From the NCBI GenBank assembly GCA_025355915.1, contig JANXYT010000317.1, positions 1 to 5,603 of the forward strand: a stretch of DNA of 5,603 bases. The letters run 5' to 3'. Shown in pieces: positions 1 through 5,603 of the stretch. The stretch's first letter is position 1. The number at the start of each line of letters is the position of its first letter. A model generated the notes under the pieces. The model was not told the DNA's origin. It saw only the letters and a program-made list of their open reading frames with translations, and ran no database searches. The translations under genes were made by a program, and so were the position numbers. This DNA is from Holophagaceae bacterium. GTDB lineage: Bacteria; Acidobacteriota; Holophagae; Holophagales; Holophagaceae.

Positions 1-254
1 CCCTGGCCCAGGCGGCTGTCCTTGTAGCTGTACCAGGAGCCGCTCTTCTGGATGATCTCCAACTGGGTGCCCAGCTCCACCAGCTCGCTGGTGCGGCTGA
101 TGCCCTCGCCGCCCCTCAAGGTGGCCACCTTCGACATCATGTACGGCGAGGGCATCAGCCGCACCAGTGAGCTGGTGGAGCTGGGCACCCAGCTGGAGAT
201 CATCCAGAAGAGCGGCTCCTGGTACAGCTACAAGGACAGCCGCCTGGGCCAGGG
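1..254. repeat. Inverted repeat of recA sequence, 111-bp arms, 32-bp spacer
   Basis: Bases 1-111 are the reverse complement of 144-254, with only two mismatches (opposite positions 168 and 193). The spacer is 112-143, and pairing stops abruptly at 111/144. The right arm lies in frame inside the recA 3' region, so the left arm is an antisense copy of RecA residues GEGISR to RLGQG. Both mismatches are third-base or synonymous changes (AGT/AGC Ser, CTG/TTG Leu). The left copy therefore encodes the same peptide but comes from a slightly different recA allele. A perfect fold-back of one molecule would show no differences. This pattern fits a chimeric join of two strain variants at a contig end better than a real genomic palindrome, although a real duplication-inversion cannot be excluded from sequence alone. 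Confidence 0.93.
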
Positions 255-360
255 CGCGGAGAATGTGAAGAAACTCTTCACCGACAATCCGGAACTGGCG
301 GACGAAGTCGAGAACCTCATCCGCGAGCGCCTAGGCCTGAGAACCTCCGTCGAGGTCTGA
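112..360 (+). CDS. recA: Recombinase RecA, C-terminal fragment (5' part missing)
   Basis: RecA is the ATP-dependent DNA strand-exchange protein of homologous recombination and triggers LexA cleavage in the SOS response. Only about the last 80 residues are present. [15 protein letters not shown] matches the end of the RecA core ahead of the C-terminal domain, and [27 protein letters not shown] and [16 protein letters not shown] are standard C-terminal domain sequence. The frame is open back to about position 28, but bases before about 112 are an inverted copy of the gene itself, and a TAG at 25-27 closes the frame. The authentic gene therefore enters at about 109-112. The ATP-binding core (Walker A and B) is absent. 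The end, LGLRTSVEV, is short and lacks the long acidic tail of E. coli RecA. The stop is TGA at 358-360, and a strong terminator follows. The identification is secure; the truncation is probably an assembly effect. Confidence 0.93.
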   Translation, partial: PLKVATFDIMYGEGISRTSELVELGTQLEIIQKSGSWYSYKDSRLGQGAENVKKLFTDNPELADEVENLIRERLGLRTSVEV

Positions 361-402
361 CGCGTCCCATCCCCCTGCGCGCCCTTGGAAGGGGTCGGCA
401 GA

Positions 403-437
403 CGGCGGCGGTCCCATGGGACCACCGCCGTTTTTTT
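403..437 (+). terminator. Rho-independent terminator of recA
   Basis: The stem runs from CGGCGGCGGTCC to GGACCACCGCCG, symmetrical about 416/417. It has 6 bp outside (403-408 with 425-430), one C-A mismatch (409/424), then a GC-rich inner stem around the palindrome GTCCCATGGGAC. Seven Ts follow at 431-437. It starts 42 bases after the recA stop. The A-rich flank needed for a terminator on the other strand is missing, so it acts on the plus strand only. Confidence 0.93.
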
Positions 438-528
438 GGGCTATCCCGGAAGTTCAGGTACGGCAGCATCACCCATTCGCGGACCCCAGGCCCCGACAGC
501 CCTCCCAAGGTTGGCCTTGACGGCCGGG

Positions 529-1755
529 CTACTCCGAATCCTGCACGCCCAGCCCCGCACCCTGCAAATGGCGCGGCAGGGGCGTCGCCCCCCGGGAACT
601 AAAAGGCGCCCCTGGGCCGGGCCTGGAAGTCCCTGGCCGCGCACCGGCGGGGGTCTGGAGCCCCTTCATCTGGTCCGCCGTGGCGAAGCATTCCAGACGC
701 GCCAGCTGCTCGGCGGTCGGGAAGCCTTCGTAGCGCACCCGGCGGGGCCCCCAGATGGAAACCCCCTCACCCTTCAGTTCGTGGATTCGGGGCAGGGTCT
801 GGCGCGCAAAAATGCCCAGGGCCTCGCCGTCAGCCGTGGAAAAGGCGATGAGATCCGTTTCCGGCATCAGCACCGGCGCACCCTCATTCCAGAGGGCCAT
901 GGTGAGGGGTTTGCCCTGGGCGGTCTTCACCATGGACACGGTGGCGGGGAGGCCCAGGCTGGGATCGAGATCCTGTTCCTGCTGCCGCAGGGCTTCGAGG
1001 AGATCCAGGTGCTTCAGTTCCTTTTGAGGCGCGGACATGGGATGGGGGTCCTGCAGCCGGGCAGTCATCAGCTTGTCGCCGATCCGCTCCAGCACGGCCA
1101 GTTGCAAGGGCTTTGCGCCGGATTTGAGGCTGCGGCCCACCTCATCTATGAGCTTGGGCAGCAGAATCTGGGGCGCCGCCACCAAAGTGTCGGCGGCGGG
1201 AATGGCCAGGAAAGGGTGCTGGTCCTTGAAGACGCCGTGCCAGAGCTCGGGCAGCAGCAGCCGCGCAGCGTCCAGTCCATCCCGCCAGGAGCCGCGGTAG
1301 ATCCCGGAAGGCAGGCGCTCAAAGCCCCCCTCGCTCCGGTGGCGCAGGTGGTCCAAGGCCAGTTCCAGCACATCCTCCGCGGACTGATCCCAGAGTTTCA
1401 GCCAGGGGGCGGGCATCACCCTGTCGCCGACGCGAATGCGCTGGCTCAGGCCCTCGATGAAGCCCCGGCTCCAGCGCCCTTCGCGCTCGGCCTGCCAGGC
1501 CGGTACCAGCTCCGGGAGCAGGTGGTCCTGGGCGTCGATCCACGGTTCCGGGAGGGGCAGCCCCTGTTCGTGGAGTTCGGCCACGGCGTCCGCCCAGGCC
1601 TCGCGCTCCTCGGCCTTGCGATGGGCCTCGAACCCTGGGGCCAGGGCTGCCAGCCCCGGCAGGTCCGACGGCAGGCCTCGGGCTTCCAGCAGGGCCGCCA
1701 GGCCCGGCAATGGCGCCTCCTCGGCGCGGGAACGGAATCGATCGAAAAAGCCCAT
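529..1755 (-). CDS. Uncharacterised 408-aa protein, weakly DUF1444/YtpQ-like
   Basis: The function is unknown. The protein begins MGFFDRFRSR and has no signal peptide or clear membrane segment, so it is probably cytoplasmic. The central part (about 108-225) has RVMPAPWLKLWDQSAEDVLELAL, then DGLDAARLLLPELW and a short strand FLAIPAADTLVAAP. That order (a region-specific 'ALDHLR' helix, a 'LLLPELW' segment, then an 'IPA.D.L' strand) reminds me of the DUF1444/YtpQ family, but this is memory of a pattern and not a search result. A second conserved-looking block (about 272-345) ends GPRRVRYEGFPTAEQLARLECF. I chose the ATG at 1755 because FFDRF is a typical N-terminus and GGTGGA lies about 11 bases upstream; in-frame starts further out would run into moaA. 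The last 40 or so residues are Gly/Pro/Arg-rich and may be read-through or a frameshifted tail. It diverges from moaA with a 61-bp gap. Confidence 0.72.
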   Translation of the reverse strand: MGFFDRFRSRAEEAPLPGLAALLEARGLPSDLPGLAALAPGFEAHRKAEEREAWADAVAELHEQGLPLPEPWIDAQDHLLPELVPAWQAEREGRWSRGFIEGLSQRIRVGDRVMPAPWLKLWDQSAEDVLELALDHLRHRSEGGFERLPSGIYRGSWRDGLDAARLLLPELWHGVFKDQHPFLAIPAADTLVAAPQILLPKLIDEVGRSLKSGAKPLQLAVLERIGDKLMTARLQDPHPMSAPQKELKHLDLLEALRQQEQDLDPSLGLPATVSMVKTAQGKPLTMALWNEGAPVLMPETDLIAFSTADGEALGIFARQTLPRIHELKGEGVSIWGPRRVRYEGFPTAEQLARLECFATADQMKGLQTPAGARPGTSRPGPGAPFSSRGATPLPRHLQGAGLGVQDSE

Positions 1756-1816
1756 ATCTGAAGGTCCACCCAAACAATCCATTGTGACCGGACCCAGGGA
1801 CTTATGCTTGAGGGAT

Positions 1817-2821
<1,005 letters not shown>

Positions 2822-2834
2822 CCCAAGGAATCCC

Positions 2835-3821
2835 ATGCCACGCTTCAGACCCCTGCTTCTCGTGGCCCTGGCCACCCTCCTGGCCGCCGCGCCCCCTGCC
2901 GCCGTGGTCCACGGTGGCGCCGGCAGCCCCCGAACCCGCATGGATGGCACCGACCGCGCCGCGGTGAAGGCGCTGGCATCGCTGAAATCCGGCGCCTCCG
3001 CCCTGGAGGCCGCCCTGGCAGCGGTGGTGGCCCTGGAGGATGACCCCCGCTTCAACGCGGGCACCGGCGCCAACATCCGCCTCGACGGCAAGACCATCCA
3101 GATGGACGCCGCCTGCATGGAGGGCCAGTCAGGAGCCTTCGGCGCCGTGGCGGCCATCGAGCGGGTGAAGAACCCCGTGCTGGTGGCTCGGAAGGTCATG
3201 GACACGCCCCATATCCTCATCGTGGGTGAAGGCGCCACCCGCTTTGCCAGGGCCATGGGGTTTCCCGATTTCGATCCCACCTGTGCCGAGAACCAAGCTC
3301 GATATGACCGCGTACAGACCATCCTCAAAGGCTCGGACCCCCGCCAGATTGAAGCCTGGAAGCGTTACGACTGGAAAAAGGCCTGGAACTTCCCCACCCC
3401 GCTGAAGGAGGCATTGGGCTCCCCCGACACCGTGGGTTGCGTCACCCGCGATGAGAAAGGCCGCTTCGCCGCCGCCATCAGCACCGGGGGCACGACCATC
3501 ACCTTCTACGGCCGGGTGGGCGATGTGCCCATGTACGGCGCCGGCATCTACGCTGGGCCTAAGGGCGCCGTGGCCTGCACTGGCAACGGCGAGGATATCG
3601 TCAAGCGCCTGGTCGCCAAAGCCACCTACGACCTGCTGGCGAAGGGCCTTTCCGCGCAACAGGCGGTGGATCGCATGCTTGCCAGGTTCCCCGCCAACAT
3701 CGATCTGGGCCTGGTGGCCATCGGCCCGAACAGCACCGGCGGCGGCTGCAACTACTCCGCCGAGAAGAAGCAGTTCGTGAAGGACTACCGGCACCAAATG
3801 GCGTGGAGCATGGCGATTTAG
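2835..3821 (+). CDS. Exported isoaspartyl peptidase/L-asparaginase (Ntn hydrolase)
   Basis: This is a plant-type (IaaA/EcAIII-like) asparaginase of the N-terminal-nucleophile family. Such enzymes cleave themselves into alpha and beta chains and hydrolyse isoaspartyl dipeptides and L-asparagine. The 328-aa precursor has HGGAG at 26-30 and the glycine/asparagine loop FNAGTGANI at about 73-81. The autocleavage site is D198-T199 in SPDTVGCV, so Thr199 is the predicted nucleophile. Thr217 (STGG), Arg227 and Asp230 (GRVGD) and Thr249 (CTGNGE) match the EcAIII catalytic and substrate residues Thr197, Arg207, Asp210 and Thr230. The N-terminus has Arg3 and Arg5, then a hydrophobic LLLVALATLLAAA, which is a signal peptide with likely cleavage near Ala19, so export is predicted. 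AAGGA at 2825-2829 lies 5 bases before the ATG. The gene sits 13 bp behind moaA, probably co-transcribed. Its TAG overlaps the pheA stop on the other strand. Confidence 0.93.
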   Translation: MPRFRPLLLVALATLLAAAPPAAVVHGGAGSPRTRMDGTDRAAVKALASLKSGASALEAALAAVVALEDDPRFNAGTGANIRLDGKTIQMDAACMEGQSGAFGAVAAIERVKNPVLVARKVMDTPHILIVGEGATRFARAMGFPDFDPTCAENQARYDRVQTILKGSDPRQIEAWKRYDWKKAWNFPTPLKEALGSPDTVGCVTRDEKGRFAAAISTGGTTITFYGRVGDVPMYGAGIYAGPKGAVACTGNGEDIVKRLVAKATYDLLAKGLSAQQAVDRMLARFPANIDLGLVAIGPNSTGGGCNYSAEKKQFVKDYRHQMAWSMAI

Positions 3822-4915
3822 AGCTCCCCCACCCTCGGGTAGCTGCCCAGCACCTTCAGCGAGGCACAAGAGGCCTGTAGTTCGACGAGGGCCGCCGCCA
3901 TGAGGGGATCCTCGGCGTGGCCTTCGACATCCAGGAAGAAGGCATATTCCCAGAGCTTGCGCCGGGTGGGTCGGCTTTGGATGCGGCTGAGGTTCAGGCC
4001 CCGGCGGGCCAGGGGCTCGAGGAGCCGCAGGAGGGCGCCGGGACCGTCCTGGGCCATGGCCAGCAGGGTGGTGCGATCGCGGCCCGTGGGTTCGGCCCCC
4101 TTCGGGCCCAGCACGACGAAGCGGGTGGCGTTGGCGGCCAGGTCCTGGATCCGCGTTTCGGCCACCTTGAGGCCAAACAGTTCGGCGGCCAATTCCGATG
4201 CCACGGCGGCACCTTCGCCATCCTCCCGGGCCAGCCGCGCGGCCTCAGACGTGGAGGGGGCCTCGATGCGATCCGCCTGGGGCAGGTGAGCCTCCAGCCA
4301 GCGGCGGCACTGGCCCAGGGCCTGGGGATGCGAATAGACGCGCCGCACTCCGCCCAGGTCCAGGTCAGGCCGCATCAGCAGGGCCTGGTCCACGGGCAGC
4401 AGGATCTCAGCGCAGATGCGCAGCGGACTGTCGAGGAAGGCGTCGAGCGTGGAGTCCACGGCGCCTTCCGTGGCGTTCTCCACGGGCACCACGCCGTAGT
4501 CCGCTCGCCCGCGCTCCACGGCCTGGAACACCGCCTGGATGGTGCCCTGGGGCAGGGCCTGACTGGACCCGCCGAACTGGGCCCGGGCCGCCAGATGTGT
4601 GAAGGTGCCCTCCGGCCCCAGAAAGGCCACCCGCAGCGGCTTTTCCAGGCTGAGGCAGGCACTCATGATCTCCTGGAAGATGGTGCGCACGGCCGCCACC
4701 GGGAAGGGTCCGCCATTCTCCGCCTCCAGGCGGGCGAGAATCTCGCGCTCCCGTTTCGGGGCGTGGAAGAGGGCCTCCGGCGCGGCTTCCGCCTTCAACC
4801 GTCCCACCTCAGCGGCCAGGTCCGCCCGCCGGTTGAGGAGGGTGAGCACCTGATCGTCCACGGCGTCGATGGCCTGGCGGAGGCTGGCGAGGGGCTGGGG
4901 ATCCGGCTGCGTCAT
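3818..4915 (-). CDS. pheA: Bifunctional chorismate mutase/prephenate dehydratase (P-protein)
   Basis: This cytoplasmic enzyme turns chorismate into prephenate and then phenylpyruvate, the committed branch to phenylalanine. The 365 residues hold three domains. AroQ chorismate mutase covers about 1-92; Arg13, Arg30, Lys41, Arg55 and Glu56 align with E. coli Arg11, Arg28, Lys39, Arg51 and Glu52, and Glu91 sits where E. coli has Gln88. Prephenate dehydratase covers about 94-272, with VAFLGPEGTFTH, VPVENATEGAV and the catalytic TRF at 264-266. The ACT domain covers about 281-362, with GALLRLLEPLARRGLNL and WEYAFFLDVEGH. The ACT motif usually written ESRP reads QSRP here (Gln313). I chose the ATG at 4915 because AGGAG lies 5 bases upstream; a TTG at 4933 falls in the upstream terminator T-run. 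The stop (TAA) overlaps that of the convergent asparaginase gene. Expression is likely controlled by the attenuator just upstream (4932-5053). Confidence 0.97.
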   Translation of the reverse strand: MTQPDPQPLASLRQAIDAVDDQVLTLLNRRADLAAEVGRLKAEAAPEALFHAPKREREILARLEAENGGPFPVAAVRTIFQEIMSACLSLEKPLRVAFLGPEGTFTHLAARAQFGGSSQALPQGTIQAVFQAVERGRADYGVVPVENATEGAVDSTLDAFLDSPLRICAEILLPVDQALLMRPDLDLGGVRRVYSHPQALGQCRRWLEAHLPQADRIEAPSTSEAARLAREDGEGAAVASELAAELFGLKVAETRIQDLAANATRFVVLGPKGAEPTGRDRTTLLAMAQDGPGALLRLLEPLARRGLNLSRIQSRPTRRKLWEYAFFLDVEGHAEDPLMAAALVELQASCASLKVLGSYPRVGEL

Positions 4916-4920
4916 GGGAG

Positions 4921-4925
4921 CTCCT
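4921..4925 (-). promoter_or_regulatory. Ribosome binding site of pheA
   Basis: On the minus strand AGGAG lies five bases before the ATG at 4915. It decides the pheA start: the upstream in-frame TTG at 4933 would precede this site and lie inside the terminator T-run. The site begins only 6 bases after the last T of that run, so translation of pheA depends on transcription passing the terminator. Confidence 0.85.
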
Positions 4926-4931
4926 GAACGC

Positions 4932-4962
4932 AAAAACCCCCGAGCCTGTGCGGTCTCGGGGG
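4932..4962 (-). terminator. Attenuator terminator (3:4 hairpin) upstream of pheA
   Basis: Read on the minus strand, CCCCCGAG (4962-4955) pairs perfectly with CTCGGGGG (4944-4937) for 8 bp. Two more C-G pairs form inside beyond a bulged A, leaving a GCACA loop. Five Ts follow directly at 4936-4932. This is a strong intrinsic terminator placed between the leader peptide and the pheA ribosome binding site. It is not at the end of a normal gene: the nearest upstream stop of a long gene is about 135 bases away. A terminator that would cut off the very next gene is the mark of an attenuator, and its left arm can also pair with an upstream segment. Confidence 0.93.
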
Positions 4963-5008
4963 CGATGGCGAAAGCGGTTTGAATCTAGATGCCGCCGGCC
5001 CCCGCACC
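4952..5008 (-). promoter_or_regulatory. Predicted antiterminator (2:3 pairing) of the pheA leader
   Basis: CGGGGGC (5004-4998) pairs perfectly with GCCCCCG (4963-4957), which includes most of the left arm of the terminator. Outside it, GGT (5008-5006) pairs with ACC (4954-4952) across a small internal loop. Inside it, GGCG (4996-4993) pairs with CGCC (4970-4967). That gives about 14 base pairs in total. The pairing excludes the terminator because both need 4962-4957. It also excludes the 1:2 hairpin because both need 5008-5003. This is a hand-drawn pairing; no folding energies were computed. Confidence 0.75.
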
Positions 5009-5053
5009 CAGGGTGCGAAAGCTAAAAAGGAAAATGCGGCGGGAGATCAACAT
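4985..5053 (-). CDS. PheL-type leader peptide, 22 aa
   Basis: The frame runs from ATG (5053) to TAG (4985), too short to be found by ordinary gene calling. Its middle reads IFLFSF, so Phe is at codons 8, 10 and 12. Two of the three are TTT, while the several Phe codons I checked in pheA are TTC. The rest starts MLISRR and ends in a Gly/Ala-rich stretch. AAGGTG at 5070-5065 lies 11 bases upstream and can serve as Shine-Dalgarno. The stop lies between antiterminator segment 2 and terminator arm 3. A ribosome that reaches it would cover much of segment 2 and allow the terminator to form. In E. coli the PheL peptide has seven Phe in 15, so the signal here is smaller, but the order Phe codons, 1:2 hairpin, antiterminator, terminator, pheA is the same. 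The peptide product itself probably has no function. Confidence 0.85.
   Translation of the reverse strand: MLISRRIFLFSFRTLGAGAGGI
5003..5017 (-). promoter_or_regulatory. Leader 1:2 hairpin (pause/anti-antiterminator)
   Basis: On the minus strand CGCACC (5017-5012), loop CTG, GGTGCG (5008-5003) forms a perfect 6-bp stem, with possible G-U pairs extending it. It lies within the leader peptide frame, and its left arm starts on the codon right after the last Phe codon (5020-5018). A ribosome waiting on that Phe codon would cover the left arm and free the right arm for the antiterminator. That placement is what the classical attenuation model requires. Confidence 0.8.
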
Positions 5054-5070
5054 GGCGGTGCAGTCACCTT

Positions 5071-5108
5071 GCCTGAAATCGGGGGCATCCGCAAGGATTC
5101 AGGCCCCC
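5071..5108 (-). other. Two alternative hairpins at the end of the upstream gene
   Basis: On the minus strand GCCTGAA (5104-5098) pairs with TTCAGGC (5077-5071). Alternatively GGGGGC (5108-5103) pairs with GCCCCC (5086-5081), with ATCC/GGAT (5098-5095, 5090-5087) stacked inside. The two forms compete because they share 5104-5103, and the stem straddles the stop codon of the gene at 5099. No T-run follows, so this is not a standard intrinsic terminator. It ends one base before the leader peptide Shine-Dalgarno. It may protect an mRNA end or be part of the leader, or mean nothing in GC-rich DNA. Confidence 0.4.
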
Positions 5109-5596
5109 AGGTGGGCCAGCACTTCTTTCAGGCAGGCCTCCCACGTTTCATCCGGGGTCTCCTCCATGAAGAACTCCACGGCGTGGCCGGCGGGGCGGGC
5201 CTCGGGATGAAGGGACCAGGCTTCAAAGAGGGCCTCCAGGGGGGCGGCGTCCAGCGGGTTGTGGCGGTATTTGTGGGCTTTGCGGATGCGGTCCGGGTCG
5301 GGACCCCGCAGGCAGACCCCCTCCCGGCGGGTGGCCACGAAGGTGAAGACCTGGATCCACTTGCCACCCATGAACTGGTTGAAGTGGAGGAAGGCGCCAT
5401 GGTGGCTGCGGGAATAGTCCAGGACGCGCTGCTTCCCGGACCACTTGCTCACCCAGTGGGTAAGGATGGCCGCGAGCCGAGTCCGCTCTGAAGGGTGCTT
5501 CAGGCAGCCCTGGGCATAGGGCAGGAATTCATCAAGCAGGTCCAAGCGGGTCTCCAGCATCTCCCACACTACCGCACTGCAGGATGCCACTCCCAT
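5099..5596 (-). CDS. Hypothetical protein, 165 aa or longer (possibly cut by the right edge)
   Basis: I do not recognise this protein. It has ordinary soluble composition: an N-terminal helical part (WEMLETRLDLLDEFLPYAQGCL), a middle with several aromatic and basic residues (HHGAFLHFNQFMGGKWIQVFTFVATRREG), a basic patch RIRKAHKYRHNP, and an acidic C-terminal helix (EFFMEETPDETWEACLKEVLAHLGA). No signal peptide, membrane span or known catalytic motif is visible. The ATG at 5596 is the first in view, but the frame stays open to the window edge, so the true start may lie outside. An internal ATG at 5560 is another choice. It shares strand with pheA, and 45 bases separate its TGA from the leader peptide ATG. 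It could be co-transcribed into the pheA leader, or pheA may have its own promoter inside this gene. I see no clear -35/-10 pair. Confidence 0.7.
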   Translation of the reverse strand: MGVASCSAVVWEMLETRLDLLDEFLPYAQGCLKHPSERTRLAAILTHWVSKWSGKQRVLDYSRSHHGAFLHFNQFMGGKWIQVFTFVATRREGVCLRGPDPDRIRKAHKYRHNPLDAAPLEALFEAWSLHPEARPAGHAVEFFMEETPDETWEACLKEVLAHLGA

Positions 5597-5603
5597 ATGG
5601 TCA

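Noticed and set aside
403..437. recA terminator acting in both directions, also ending the minus-strand gene at 529
   Set aside because: The plus-strand bases before the stem are not A-rich, so no T-run would follow the stem on the minus strand.
385..1761. Long plus-strand open frame (458 aa) opposite the DUF1444-like gene
   Set aside because: Its translation is rich in Gly, Gln, His, Pro and Arg with no recognisable domain, and it begins inside the recA terminator. The minus-strand frame has a natural N-terminus and ordinary protein composition, so the plus frame is an antisense shadow common in GC-rich DNA.
1756..1816. Divergent promoter pair between the 408-aa gene and moaA
   Set aside because: One or more promoters must be nearby, but no -35/-10 pair with acceptable spacing stands out; TTGTGA (1783) and TATGCT (1803) are only 14 bases apart.
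3917..4927. Plus-strand open frame opposite pheA (336 aa)
   Set aside because: The minus strand here encodes an unmistakable P-protein; the plus frame has Gly/Gln/His-rich shadow composition.
4916..4933. TTG at 4933 as the pheA start
   Set aside because: It lies in the terminator T-run and upstream of the AGGAG that is correctly spaced for the ATG at 4915.
4932..5053. T-box riboswitch as the pheA leader control
   Set aside because: I see no T-box conserved sequence or specifier-loop architecture, and the terminator is preceded by a translatable Phe-rich frame, which explains the region better.
4979..5491. Plus-strand open frame (170 aa) across the pheA leader and the hypothetical gene
   Set aside because: It has shadow composition (Gly, Val, Glu-rich) and no ribosome binding site, and it crosses a leader region whose structure makes sense only on the minus strand.

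Overview
This is a GC-rich bacterial window (roughly two thirds G+C by eye) carrying housekeeping genes: recA, moaA, a plant-type asparaginase and a bifunctional pheA, plus two poorly characterised genes. I cannot identify the organism. The protein style (RecA with [12 protein letters not shown], AroQ-type P-protein with SACLSLE) would fit an Acidobacteriota such as the Holophagae, but that is a low-confidence guess. The left edge looks like a metagenome-assembly junction.

Layout: (1) 1-254 is an inverted repeat made of recA sequence, continuing into the true 3' end of recA (to 360), which is followed by a strong intrinsic terminator (403-437). (2) 438-528 holds no gene I can support. (3) 529-1755, minus strand, encodes a 408-aa protein that weakly resembles the DUF1444/YtpQ family and diverges from moaA across a 61-bp gap. 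(4) 1817-2821, plus strand, is a complete moaA. It is followed 13 bp later by an exported isoaspartyl peptidase/L-asparaginase (2835-3821), probably in one transcript. (5) 3818-4915, minus strand, is a complete chorismate mutase/prephenate dehydratase, pheA. Its stop codon overlaps that of the asparaginase, so the two genes converge with no space between them. (6) 4932-5053, minus strand, is the pheA leader. (7) 5099-5596, minus strand, is an unrecognised protein that may continue past the right edge.

The most notable item is the pheA leader. A 22-codon reading frame with its own Shine-Dalgarno carries three Phe codons in five (FLFSF). Directly after them comes a perfect 6-bp hairpin. Next is a segment that can pair with the left arm of a terminator, and then a GC-rich terminator with five Ts lies just before the pheA ribosome binding site. 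All parts of classical ribosome-mediated attenuation (leader peptide, 1:2 hairpin, 2:3 antiterminator, 3:4 terminator) are present in the right order and spacing. PheA makes phenylpyruvate for phenylalanine synthesis, so control by Phe-tRNA charging makes sense. The ACT domain also has QSRP where ESRP is usual, so enzyme-level feedback by Phe may differ from the norm.
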